DNA of 64,000 bases. Source: Bin127 sp965203505. GTDB lineage: Bacteria > Chloroflexota > Dehalococcoidia > Lucifugimonadales > Lucifugimonadaceae. Position numbers and translations under genes: made by a program. The stretch is from positions 1,612,001-1,676,000 of the forward strand of contig OZ241880.1 of NCBI GenBank assembly GCA_965203505.1. Reading direction: 5' to 3'. How positions within the stretch are numbered: the stretch's first letter is position 1; every line of letters starts with the position of its first letter. Below are positions 1 to 7,916 of this stretch, piece by piece. The notes below the pieces were generated by a model. It was given only the letters and a program-made list of their open reading frames with translations, was not told the origin of the DNA and searched no databases.

Positions 1-904
1 TGCCCGCCAAGGCTTGATAGGCAGTGTTTGACGTGGCAAGTGCTACGAGCCCAACACCGCTACGCACGCAGGCATTTGTAGCGAGATACGCCGCTCCGAT
101 GTATGCGCTGGAACCGGCGAGTAGTAGCGATCGCCCGAAATCGCCCTTATGCCCAGTGCTGGATCTGTCGGGCAGGATATCGCGTGCGAGATCAAAATCA
201 TTAACTTCTCGACGGATGTGACTGGTCAAGTCGTGTGGCAAATCGACATCCAACACATCAATCCGGTCGCCGTAGCAACGGTCGCCGAATCGTGTTGCGG
301 GGCCGAGTTTGTGTAGCCCGACGGGCAGGCAAACGTCAGCCGGCAAACCATTAGGATCAAAGGTTCCTCGATCTGGATTTGCTCCGCTGGGTACGTCGAT
401 TGCTACGACTTTCTTTCCGCTAGTCGTGGCCGCTTTCAAGACCGAAGCGATCGGTTCGTCGATCGGCCTCGAGATGCTGAATCCGAACACGCCATCGAGG
501 ATCAAGTTCGTTTTGTCGCATAAGTTTGCAGTTTCGCGTGCTCCCGCTCGTCCGCTCACGTCAACCACGTCGCCTCCCGTTGCGGCGAATTCGACCAATA
601 AAGGATCGTCATCATTTCGCGGCAATACGGTGGCTACTGTGGTTCGCACGCCCGCTTCGATCAGATACCGCGCCGCGACGATTGCGTCACCCCCGTTGTT
701 CCCCTTGCCGACCAGAGCCAAGACGTGCGAATCAGTAGCGTCTACTCCGAGTTCGGTTAATACCCAGTCTGCGATCGCCTTACCGACGCGATCCATAAGG
801 GTTCCAAGCGTGATCTGGCCGGTCGCGAACCAACTCTCTTCGATCGCCAACATCTCGGCCGCAGTGACGATTTTCTTTGCATTAGACAATGCGTGAACCT
901 TCAA
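1..904 (-). CDS. nnr: Bifunctional NAD(P)H-hydrate repair enzyme, 3' end cut off by window
   Basis: Repairs hydrated NADH/NADPH (NADHX/NADPHX) in the cytosol: the N-terminal YjeF_N domain epimerises the R/S forms and the C-terminal ribokinase-like domain dehydrates the S form using ADP or ATP. The reverse-strand translation shows the YjeF_N signature GKGNNGGDAIVAARYL at about residues 66-81, AIDVPSG near 150, and the start of the dehydratase domain HKGDFGRSLLLAGS near 250. The ATP/ADP-binding GGxGD part lies beyond base 1, so the gene is partial. I place the start at the TTG at 904-902, which shares bases with the acpS stop (TTGA); a second TTG and an ATG lie a few codons inside. acpS next to nnr is a common bacterial arrangement and implies translational coupling. 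Confidence 0.9.
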   Translation of the reverse strand, partial: MKVHALSNAKKIVTAAEMLAIEESWFATGQITLGTLMDRVGKAIADWVLTELGVDATDSHVLALVGKGNNGGDAIVAARYLIEAGVRTTVATVLPRNDDDPLLVEFAATGGDVVDVSGRAGARETANLCDKTNLILDGVFGFSISRPIDEPIASVLKAATTSGKKVVAIDVPSGANPDRGTFDPNGLPADVCLPVGLHKLGPATRFGDRCYGDRIDVLDVDLPHDLTSHIRREVNDFDLARDILPDRSSTGHKGDFGRSLLLAGSSAYIGAAYLATNACVRSGVGLVALATSNTAYQALAG

Positions 905-1284
905 GGGCGCCAAGCGTCATCGCGCGCTTCAAGCACCACCGAAGCGACCGCGAAATCCCGCGAGTGACTCAGGCTTAGGGCGATGCGTTTGATGCCCATC
1001 CGTTCGGCACGTTTGCGCGCATTGCCGTGGAGTGTGATTTCGGGCGGGCCGCCGCGCCGTCGAGTGACTTCGATTGATTTCCAAGGAATCCCTCGAACGC
1101 CCGTGCCCAATGCTTTCATAACCGCTTCTTTAGCAGCGAATCGACTCGCCAGCTGGGGAGCTCGATTTCGCGCGTAACGCTGTTCGCCTTGAGTGAAGAC
1201 CTTGTTTAAAAACCGGACGGGATAACGGTCCCGCACAGCGGCGATCCGGTGGATTTCGATGAGGTCGACACCCGTGTATATCAT
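901..1284 (-). CDS. acpS: Holo-[acyl-carrier-protein] synthase
   Basis: Transfers 4'-phosphopantetheine from CoA to the serine of apo-ACP for fatty acid synthesis; cytosolic. 127 aa, the usual AcpS length. The N-terminus MIYTGVDLIEIHRI carries the D-hydrophobic-hydrophobic-E Mg-binding motif; the second signature is FAAKEAVMKALGTG, followed by the WKSIEV and LSLSHSRDFAVASVV blocks typical of the family. The frame is open about 300 bases further upstream, but that part has no family resemblance and overlaps the divergent folD, so the ATG at 1284 is chosen. The stop overlaps the TTG start of nnr. It is divergent from folD with about 90 bases between the two starts, so the promoters of both lie in that gap. 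Confidence 0.93.
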   Translation of the reverse strand: MIYTGVDLIEIHRIAAVRDRYPVRFLNKVFTQGEQRYARNRAPQLASRFAAKEAVMKALGTGVRGIPWKSIEVTRRRGGPPEITLHGNARKRAERMGIKRIALSLSHSRDFAVASVVLEARDDAWRP

Positions 1285-1375
1285 GATTTTTGGGACGCGA
1301 ATGATCTGTTCAAGTCGCTTGAAATAGCGTCTCAAATGATAAACCAGCGTCGAATCACTCAGACAGCGGCACCAA

Positions 1376-2263
1376 ATGACAGCACGAATCATCAGCGGCA
1401 ATGAAATCGCCAAAAAGGTCCACGCACAGGTTGCCGGCAAGGTAACGGTTTTCCGCGAGTCCCACGATGTCGCGCCGGGCTTGGCAGTGGTTTTGGTCGG
1501 CGACGATCCGGCATCGCACTCGTATGTCCGGCGCAAGGAACGGGCGTGTGAAGAGGTAGGGATCGTAACCGAGACGATCAACATCGATGCAGACGTAAGT
1601 GCCGATCATTTGGAAGGCGTGGTAGCGGAATTGAATCGGGATGATCGTTACCACGGCATCTTGGTCCAGCTTCCGTTGCCGGAACACATCGATGCCGATG
1701 CGATCATCGATGGTCTGGAACCGTTGAAGGACGTGGATGGGCTTCACGCGCAAAACGCGGGGTTGCTATCGTTGGGTAAACCTCGTTTCGTGCCCGCGAC
1801 GCCGTTGGGTGTTCAACGGATGTTGATAGAGGAAGACGTAGAGGTGAATGGTGCAGACGTTGTGATCGTGGGTAGAAGTTCGCTTGTGGGTAGGCCATTG
1901 GCGTTGTTGCTGACCCAGCGGGGCGACGGCGCTAATGCGACAGTCACGATGTGCCACACAGGTACACGGGATATGGCGCTTCACACTAGCCGCGCCGATA
2001 TCTTGGTAGCTGCGGCAGGGGTGCCGAATACGGTATCCGCTGACATGATTAAAGATGGGGCGGTTGTAATAGACGTCGGGGTCTCAAGAGTGCCGGATTC
2101 GTCTCGTCGAAGTGGTTTCAGATTGACGGGCGACGTCGATTATGCCGCGGCTAGAGAAAAGGCATCAGCGATCACTCCGGTTCCCGGTGGGGTAGGGCCG
2201 ATGACCGTCGCAATGCTCTTGGAAAACGTTGTGTTGGCGGCGAATCTCCAGATGGACGCGTGA
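1376..2263 (+). CDS. folD: Methylenetetrahydrofolate dehydrogenase / methenyl-THF cyclohydrolase
   Basis: Interconverts 5,10-methylene-THF and 10-formyl-THF with NADP in one-carbon metabolism; cytosolic. 295 aa, normal length. Visible family blocks: SYVRRKERACEEVGI (Tyr and catalytic Lys), GILVQLPLPEHI, DVDGLHAQNAG, PATPLGV, the Rossmann block VVIVGRSSLVGRP, and the C-terminal ITPVPGGVGPMTVAMLLEN. All FolD catalytic positions appear intact. It stands alone between divergent acpS and the downstream 2-oxoacid dehydrogenase operon. A short insertion (QRGDGANA) sits after the nucleotide-binding loop. Confidence 0.95.
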   Translation: MTARIISGNEIAKKVHAQVAGKVTVFRESHDVAPGLAVVLVGDDPASHSYVRRKERACEEVGIVTETINIDADVSADHLEGVVAELNRDDRYHGILVQLPLPEHIDADAIIDGLEPLKDVDGLHAQNAGLLSLGKPRFVPATPLGVQRMLIEEDVEVNGADVVIVGRSSLVGRPLALLLTQRGDGANATVTMCHTGTRDMALHTSRADILVAAAGVPNTVSADMIKDGAVVIDVGVSRVPDSSRRSGFRLTGDVDYAAAREKASAITPVPGGVGPMTVAMLLENVVLAANLQMDA

Positions 2264-2290
2264 TGGGCGACACCTAGCTGTTCAAGCGAA

Positions 2291-2319
2291 TTCAGCCCAT
2301 ACGGCGTTTGGTATAGAAT
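2291..2319 (+). promoter_or_regulatory. Possible promoter for the E1alpha-E1beta-E2 operon
   Basis: In the folD-E1alpha gap there is a -35-like TTCAGC at 2291-2296 and, 17 bases on, TAGAAT at 2314-2319; the overlapping TGGTATAGA also fits an extended -10. It is placed about 90 bases before the E1alpha ATG. Motif match only. Confidence 0.35.
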
Positions 2320-2407
2320 CGAAAATCTGCGCGACGTGCCATTTCGCGTAGTTGACCGATTTTGTACGAACCTGCTTCTCGGAACGAGATACAGGACGTT
2401 TGGGAAC

Positions 2408-3502
2408 ATGGATCTATCCGAAAAACCCAGGACCGCCACCAACGGCTCCATCGGGCAACCTGCCACGGGTTTTTCGCATGAGATTATCAATACCAACAGC
2501 AACGGTTACGATCCTGCTGCTGCCGCCCCCATTTCAGAGCTCGTAAGCAACGACGAACTCGTAGAAATGTACCGGTTGATGCTGTTGATCCGGGGTTTTG
2601 AGGAAGCGTGCGGTCAACACTATTCACTCGGTCACATCAGGGGCTTCCTGCACCTCTACATCGGACAGGAAGCGACCGGGATCGGCGCGTTAACAGCACT
2701 GGAACCTAGAGATTACGTCGTCACGCATTATCGAGATCACGGCCATGCCTTGGCGCGGGGACTCGACACCAACCGCATCATGGCGGAGATGTTCGGCAAG
2801 CGGACCGGACTCAGCAAGGGCAAGGGCGGATCGATGCACATTTTCGACGCCGCGAAGCGGTTCATGGGAGGACACGCCATCGTTGGCGCACAATTGCCAC
2901 TTGCCGCCGGGATCGCACTGGCTCAGCAATACCAGGAAACAGACGCGGTGACGATGGTTTTCTTCGGCGACGGGGCAACCAACCAAGGCACATTCCACGA
3001 AACACTCAATCTTGCGTCGGTTTGGCAATTGCCGATCATCTTTTTCATGGAGAACAATCTCTATGGCATGGGTTCAGCCGTGGGTCGAGTTCGCCTTCGT
3101 GGATCAGATTTCACCGATGCATTGGGCGCCTACGACATGGAGACGGTGGCTGTAGATGGCATGGACGTAGTAGCGGTTCGCGAAGTCACACAGCAAGCAG
3201 TAGATGAAATTCGGGCTCATGGGAGCCCGATTTTTATTGAGTCGAAAACCTTCAGGTTCGTTGGCCACTCGTTCGCCGACCCTGGAGATCAATACCGAGA
3301 ACGATCCGAAATCGATTATTGGCGGCAGCGAGACCCACTCGTTGCATTCCCTCGCCAACTTTTGGATTACGGGATCGCGACTCAATCAGAGCTAGACGAT
3401 CTTTCGGCCGGAATTGATGCCGAGATTGAAGCGGCCATTGAGTTCGCGTCTAACAGCCCAGACCCGGATCTTTCGGAAGCTTTCGATGACGTCTATGCGT
3501 GA
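2408..3502 (+). CDS. pdhA: 2-oxoacid (pyruvate/acetoin) dehydrogenase E1 component, alpha subunit
   Basis: ThDP-dependent E1alpha that decarboxylates a 2-oxoacid, probably pyruvate, and passes the acyl group to the lipoyl arm of E2. 364 aa from the ATG at 2408. Signatures: HIRGFLHLYIGQEA, YRDHGHALARG, GKGGSMH, the ThDP-binding GDGATNQG...N run and ENNLYGMGS. The first ~50 residues are a low-complexity extension before the conserved core (LVEMYRLMLLIRGFEE). An in-frame ATG at 2336 exists, but its residues look non-coding. The last codons overlap a GTG in the E1beta frame. It heads a three-gene operon; no E3 (lpd) gene is in the window. Pyruvate versus acetoin specificity cannot be decided from sequence. 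Confidence 0.9.
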   Translation: MDLSEKPRTATNGSIGQPATGFSHEIINTNSNGYDPAAAAPISELVSNDELVEMYRLMLLIRGFEEACGQHYSLGHIRGFLHLYIGQEATGIGALTALEPRDYVVTHYRDHGHALARGLDTNRIMAEMFGKRTGLSKGKGGSMHIFDAAKRFMGGHAIVGAQLPLAAGIALAQQYQETDAVTMVFFGDGATNQGTFHETLNLASVWQLPIIFFMENNLYGMGSAVGRVRLRGSDFTDALGAYDMETVAVDGMDVVAVREVTQQAVDEIRAHGSPIFIESKTFRFVGHSFADPGDQYRERSEIDYWRQRDPLVAFPRQLLDYGIATQSELDDLSAGIDAEIEAAIEFASNSPDPDLSEAFDDVYA

Positions 3503-3528
3503 ACGTCGCCTCGCGATGCCTCCGTACC

Positions 3529-4512
3529 ATGTCTGAACTCACGATTCGAGAAGCGATAACCCTCGGTTTGGCCGAGGCAATCGAGACCGACGAAAACGTC
3601 TTCATCATGGGTGAGGACATCGGCGAATACGGCGGTGCATATTCCATCACCAAAGGGTTCCTAGAAAAATACGGCGCGAAGCGGATCAAGGACACCCCAA
3701 TATCTGAAGCAGCGTTTGTCGGTGCCGGTATCGGAGCCGCGTCCGCGGGATTAAGACCGATCGTCGAACTGATGTCGATGAGCTTTTCGCTTGTGGCATT
3801 CGACCAGATCGTCAACATGGCCGCCAACCTTCGCTATATGTCGGGTGGTCAGATTAAGGTTCCGATGGTTATCCGAGCTCCGACTGGTGCAGGTGTGCAA
3901 CTCGGCGCGACGCACTCGCAGAGTTTCGAAACTTGGTTGGCCGAGGTCCCTGGAATGTACTGCGCCTGCCCGTCGAACCCCAAAGACGCGCTGGGTCTGT
4001 TGCGGAGCTCAATCAAGTCGGACAACCCCGTTGTTTTCGCCGAGCATTCCCATCTTTACGGTTCTCGCGGCGACGTACCGGACGACTACTTTGAGATTGC
4101 GCTCGGCGAGGCAAGAATCGATCGAGCGGGAGACGACCTCACGCTCGTGTCATACGGTTACGGTGTTCACATTTTGCGGGAAGCGGCGCAAACTCTGGCC
4201 CAATCGGACGTCGATGCGGAGATCATCGATCTTCGTTGGCTACATCCTGTCGACTACGACATGGTGGTGGCGTCTGTCCAGAAGACAGGTCGTGCTGTGA
4301 TGCTTGATACATCAAGGCGCACTGGCGGCATCATGTCCGAGATCGTCGCGGAGGTCCAAGAGCGAGCATTGGACTGGCTTGACGGACCGGTTATGCGCGT
4401 GGGTTCAAAAGACGTGCCTTGGCCGTATAACCGAGGACTAGAGCAAGATATCTTGCCAGATGCAGAAGACGTTGTCGCGGCCGCAAGGAAGATCATCGCT
4501 TTTGAAGCGTGA
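3529..4512 (+). CDS. pdhB: 2-oxoacid dehydrogenase E1 component, beta subunit
   Basis: Partner of E1alpha in the alpha2beta2 decarboxylase. 327 aa from the ATG at 3529 (MSELTIREAI...), the typical N-terminus; a GTG at 3499 overlapping the E1alpha stop would add ten unconserved residues. Recognisable blocks: FIMGEDIGEYGGAYSITKG, KDTPISEAAFVGAGIGAA, the ThDP/interface block MSMSFSLVAFDQIVNMAA, RAPTGAGVQLGATHSQS and the C-terminal DLRWLHPVDYD. Operonic with E1alpha (26-base gap) and followed by a 48-base gap holding a small hairpin before E2. Confidence 0.92.
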   Translation: MSELTIREAITLGLAEAIETDENVFIMGEDIGEYGGAYSITKGFLEKYGAKRIKDTPISEAAFVGAGIGAASAGLRPIVELMSMSFSLVAFDQIVNMAANLRYMSGGQIKVPMVIRAPTGAGVQLGATHSQSFETWLAEVPGMYCACPSNPKDALGLLRSSIKSDNPVVFAEHSHLYGSRGDVPDDYFEIALGEARIDRAGDDLTLVSYGYGVHILREAAQTLAQSDVDAEIIDLRWLHPVDYDMVVASVQKTGRAVMLDTSRRTGGIMSEIVAEVQERALDWLDGPVMRVGSKDVPWPYNRGLEQDILPDAEDVVAAARKIIAFEA

Positions 4513-4519
4513 AGAACTA

Positions 4520-4541
4520 GCGTCCGTCAAAAAACGGACGC
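4520..4541 (+). other. Perfect 8-bp hairpin between E1beta and E2
   Basis: GCGTCCGT and ACGGACGC form a perfect stem around the loop CAAAAA, just after the E1beta stop and 19 bases before the E2 start. No T-run follows, so it is not a classical terminator. An mRNA-processing or stability element that sets E1:E2 stoichiometry is possible. Confidence 0.5.
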
Positions 4542-4560
4542 ATAACAGAGGAGACAACAG

Positions 4561-5838
4561 TTGATCCACGAAGTCACGATGCCAGCGATGGGTGCCGATA
4601 TGACAGAAGGCACCGTGGTGAAGTGGTTGAAGAATGAAGGCGATGAAGTGGCTCGTGGCGACAAACTCGCCGAGATCGAAACGGATAAGACCGTCGTGGA
4701 GATGGAGGCGTACAACGCTGGCATTTTGCGACGCATCGTGCTTGGCGACGGTACGAAGGCACCTGTTGGCTCCTTACTCGCTTACATCGGCGGTGCCGAC
4801 GATGAGTTGCCGGGGGCAGAAGTCGCATCACCAGCGCCCGTCGCAGAAACCGTTGCCGAACCGGAACCTGAGGTTGAGCTCGAGGTCGCAGTTCCGCAAC
4901 CGGCTCTCGAACCTGTAGAAACAGTAGCAGCCGCACCGGCACCACCTTCACCGACGGTCGAGGGAAGCAGGATAAAAGCGTCGCCGCTAGCTAGGAGATT
5001 GGCAAGCGAAAAAGGGTTTGAACTTGCGGCTATACCCGGTACCGGACCGGGTGGACGGATCACGCGGGACGACGTTCTTGGATTTACGCCTGCGCCTGCA
5101 TTTGCACCCTCTGGTGTAGGTGTTGCCGCTCCGTCGGTTTCGATTGACGGCTCCGACATTGAGCTGACCACGATGCGTCAAGCGATCGCCAGAGTCACCG
5201 TGCGTAGCAAGACTGAAGCGCCGCATTACTACGTGACGACGGGTGTGGACATGACCGACGCGATGTCATTCCGGGCTCAACTGAACGCCGAACTAGAGGC
5301 ATCGGGCGCACGCGTTTCGGTTAACGACATGATCATCAAAGCTCTTGCAATGGCGATCGTGAAGTACCCAAAATGGAATACGACATTCCATATGGACCGA
5401 TTGGAAGGGCATAACAGTGTCAACATCGGCGTGGCAATCGCGCTTGAAGCTGGTTTGATAGTGCCAGCGCTTTTGGGCGTTCACAACATGTCGTTGGTCG
5501 ACATTTCGAACGCGTCGAAGGATCTTGGTCGGCGGGCACGCGGTGACGGAGGGACGTTGACGCAGGAAGAGCTAACGGGCGGAACCTTTTCTACATCCAA
5601 CTTGGGCATGTTCGGCATCGATACATTCGCCGCCATAATAGTTCCTCCGCAGGCTGGCATCCTAGCGGTTGGCGCTGTGAAGCCGACACCGGTTGTGGAA
5701 GACGGTGAGGTCGTCGTCCGGCAAGTGATGAATGCGACGGTATCAGCCGATCACCGCGTGGGGGATGGGGCGGAAGCTGCAATCTTGCTCAACGAAGTGA
5801 AGGACAGCTTAGAGCGTCCGCTTCGCTTGATTCTTTGA
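4561..5838 (+). CDS. pdhC: 2-oxoacid dehydrogenase E2, dihydrolipoamide acyltransferase
   Basis: E2 core of the complex: takes the acyl group from E1 on its lipoyl arm and transfers it to CoA. 425 aa. One lipoyl domain (residues 1-77) with the lipoylation site EIETDKTVVEME at K43; an Ala/Pro/Glu-rich linker (about 85-135); a peripheral-subunit-binding domain KASPLARRLASEKG...GTGPGGRITRDDV (about 139-175); and a C-terminal catalytic domain ending in the ADHRVGDGAEAA motif. The start is a TTG at 4561, fixed by a good AGGAG Shine-Dalgarno 6-10 bases upstream and by the lipoyl-domain N-terminus. Third gene of the operon. No lipoate ligase or E3 is nearby. Confidence 0.93.
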   Translation: MIHEVTMPAMGADMTEGTVVKWLKNEGDEVARGDKLAEIETDKTVVEMEAYNAGILRRIVLGDGTKAPVGSLLAYIGGADDELPGAEVASPAPVAETVAEPEPEVELEVAVPQPALEPVETVAAAPAPPSPTVEGSRIKASPLARRLASEKGFELAAIPGTGPGGRITRDDVLGFTPAPAFAPSGVGVAAPSVSIDGSDIELTTMRQAIARVTVRSKTEAPHYYVTTGVDMTDAMSFRAQLNAELEASGARVSVNDMIIKALAMAIVKYPKWNTTFHMDRLEGHNSVNIGVAIALEAGLIVPALLGVHNMSLVDISNASKDLGRRARGDGGTLTQEELTGGTFSTSNLGMFGIDTFAAIIVPPQAGILAVGAVKPTPVVEDGEVVVRQVMNATVSADHRVGDGAEAAILLNEVKDSLERPLRLIL

Positions 5839-5895
5839 TACGCTCCTGACGGTCGAACTAAAGGCGTGCACCCCATGTGCGAAGATTGACGCACC

Positions 5896-7569
5896 GTGTA
5901 CGCCCGAGAAGAATTCACCGAATCCGAGCGCGAAATTCTGAGTCGTTTCTTTACGAATACCGATCTTCCGGTGTTCGCGATCGTCAATCTCCCAGAGATT
6001 GTGAAAGGGGCGATGTTTGCACGGTACAGCCGCACGCATAAATCGTTGCGACGGTTGTTCTTGGATGAGTTCTACGATCAGCCTGAGATCGGCATCCAAT
6101 CAATTGCCGATGCCGCATCTGATGTCAGCGATCAACAGGGTTCTGTTGCTAGACAGCGCGCCGAGGAGCTATATCAACGCGTGTTCGTCCAATATGGCGA
6201 CGACTCGGTCGCCCAGCTGGGAGGCGCGCACCTCGCTTGTGAGCAGGTGTCTGCGATCTTGGCGAAAGTTATTGAGAGGGGTAGGTTAGCCGCCTATCTG
6301 GAACAGAGCACACGTTACATCCGATTTGACGAAAAATTGCGCGGTGAAGACGGAGGCGAACGCTACCGTTACCTTATCCCCCCGGAGATCGCTGATAGCG
6401 ATTTGGCCAACGACTACAAAGCTGCGATGAATCGTCTTTTCGATAACTATTCGTACGTGGTTTCCGCGATGGCTGGTTATTTTCGAGAGCGGTTTCCCAG
6501 AGGTGCGAAAGAGGGGAGAGGGGCATACAACCGTGCGACGCGGGCTCGGGCATGTGACGCGGCGCGTGGGTTGTTGCCCGCCGCTACGACTTCAAACATC
6601 GGTGTCTACGCTAGCGGTCAAGCGTATGAGTCGATGCTTATGCGAATGAACGCGAACGAATTGAAGGAATCGACAGAGTACTCGAATATGATGCTCCGTG
6701 AGTTGCGAAAAGTCATCGCGGGTTTCCTAAGCAGAGTAGATCAGGAGGACCGTGGCAAGGCTTGGAGCAAGTATTTCAGTGAGATCGCATCTGAGATGAC
6801 ATCTGTAGCGGATGCCCTTGTACCGGAATCGGATCAAAGCGCTGTGTTTGAGGCCAATCATGATGAGGTCAGGCTTGTCGATCACGACCCAGACGCAGAA
6901 ATACGGGTCGCCGCCGCTGCTTTGTATCCGTACGCGAATGTCAGCGAAGAGCAACTGATTCGGCGCGTCGTCGACATGAGCGATCAAGAGCGGCACGAGA
7001 TAATCTCGACCTATGTAGGCGAGCGTCGCAACCGTCGCCACAAACCAGGTCGCGGCATGGAGCGCGTCTACTACCGATTCGACGTGCTTTCCGACTTTGG
7101 CAGTTTCCGAGACCTTCAAAGACACCGCATGATGACAATCGACTGGCAGAAACTCACGCCGAAGCATGGATTCGTGCCACCGCCTGAGATTGACGATATC
7201 GGCGGCGCCGTATCGGATCGTTGGCGCGAAGGAATGGATGAGATGTCCGCGCTGTACCAAGACATAAAAAACGAACTCGGTGATGATGTAGCCCAATATG
7301 TCGTGCCTTTCGGATATCGCATTCGGTACAACATCCAACTGAACGCAAGGCAGGCATTTCACATGCTGGAACTCAGGACAGGCGAATCGGGCCACACCGA
7401 CTACCGCCGAATCTGCTTGAAGATGCACGACTTGATCCGCAACCAAGTGGGTCATCGCGCCATCGCCGATGCCATGAAATACGTGGACAGCAAAGATTAC
7501 GGCCTAGGCCGTTTAAGCGCTGAACGCCGCCAAACCGATGGACAGCAACTTGGTTTGGAAATTGGTTAG
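5896..7569 (+). CDS. Long ThyX-like protein with two degenerate flavin-dependent thymidylate synthase domains
   Basis: 557 aa, about twice a normal ThyX (~220-250 aa). ThyX makes dTMP from dUMP using FAD and methylene-THF, with an RHRxxSxNExSxR signature. The N-terminal copy has RGRLAAYLEQSTRY (128-141): the EQSTRY half is intact but the RHR half is RGR. The C-terminal copy has LQRHRMMTIDWQKL (408 on): RHR is kept and the remainder lost, followed by NARQAFHMLELR (483-494), like the ThyX dUMP-binding NxRxxxHF..LR block. So the two halves look complementary. Proteins of this long type are often annotated as FAD-dependent thymidylate synthase; activity here is inference. Start GTG at 5896 without a strong ribosome-binding site. 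Convergent with, and overlapping by 4 bases, the next minus-strand gene. Confidence 0.75.
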   Translation: MYAREEFTESEREILSRFFTNTDLPVFAIVNLPEIVKGAMFARYSRTHKSLRRLFLDEFYDQPEIGIQSIADAASDVSDQQGSVARQRAEELYQRVFVQYGDDSVAQLGGAHLACEQVSAILAKVIERGRLAAYLEQSTRYIRFDEKLRGEDGGERYRYLIPPEIADSDLANDYKAAMNRLFDNYSYVVSAMAGYFRERFPRGAKEGRGAYNRATRARACDAARGLLPAATTSNIGVYASGQAYESMLMRMNANELKESTEYSNMMLRELRKVIAGFLSRVDQEDRGKAWSKYFSEIASEMTSVADALVPESDQSAVFEANHDEVRLVDHDPDAEIRVAAAALYPYANVSEEQLIRRVVDMSDQERHEIISTYVGERRNRRHKPGRGMERVYYRFDVLSDFGSFRDLQRHRMMTIDWQKLTPKHGFVPPPEIDDIGGAVSDRWREGMDEMSALYQDIKNELGDDVAQYVVPFGYRIRYNIQLNARQAFHMLELRTGESGHTDYRRICLKMHDLIRNQVGHRAIADAMKYVDSKDYGLGRLSAERRQTDGQQLGLEIG

Positions 7570-7916
7570 CGCGGTACCTTGCCGGAGTCGCTAGGGCTGA
7601 CGTACCGTACTGGATTTTGACCGCCGCGATATCGGTCAGGCACAGTTTTGCCGACGTAATCATTCCAAACGTCGTCAGCGCGTATTGATCCGAAGCCCCA
7701 GCGGCCGTCATCGCGTTGATGCCAAGAGCCCGGAAACGGTCGGTACGCGCAAACTATTTTTCCCGACGCCTTCCCAATCACGAGTCGGTAGGTTTCGGCG
7801 CGAATTGGATTGAGAACCCACCACCCCTGAACGGCCTCCGGCAGGACGCGGCCCTCTGACAGTGCTTTTCCGATCTCAAATTGTATTAGCGGTTCTTTGG
7901 CGACGAAATCCCCCAT
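7566..7916 (-). CDS. Small hypothetical protein coupled to the Asp-variant esterase paralogue
   Basis: 116 aa, not recognised. The ATG at 7916 overlaps the stop of the upstream hydrolase (TGATG), which argues for a translationally coupled real gene. The sequence is compact and globular-looking (GWWVLNPIRAETYRLVIG, SWHQRDDGRWGFGSIRADDVWNDYVG) with many Trp and Arg and no signal peptide or membrane segment. An upstream in-frame ATG would add 19 unlikely residues inside the neighbour. Its position suggests a partner or accessory of the hydrolase. The 3' end overlaps the thyX-like stop by 4 bases (convergent). Confidence 0.6.
   Translation of the reverse strand: MGDFVAKEPLIQFEIGKALSEGRVLPEAVQGWWVLNPIRAETYRLVIGKASGKIVCAYRPFPGSWHQRDDGRWGFGSIRADDVWNDYVGKTVPDRYRGGQNPVRYVSPSDSGKVPR

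Noticed and set aside
1285..1584. Longer N-terminus for acpS
   Set aside because: The extra ~100 residues lack AcpS similarity and overlap folD; the family start MIYTGVDLIEI is at 1284.
3215..3235. GGGCTCATGGGAGCCC hairpin as a terminator
   Set aside because: It lies inside the E1alpha coding region and has no T-run.
6727..7455. Minus-strand open frame of 242 codons opposite the ThyX-like gene
   Set aside because: Antisense shadow of the coding frame with RHR and NARQAFH motifs.
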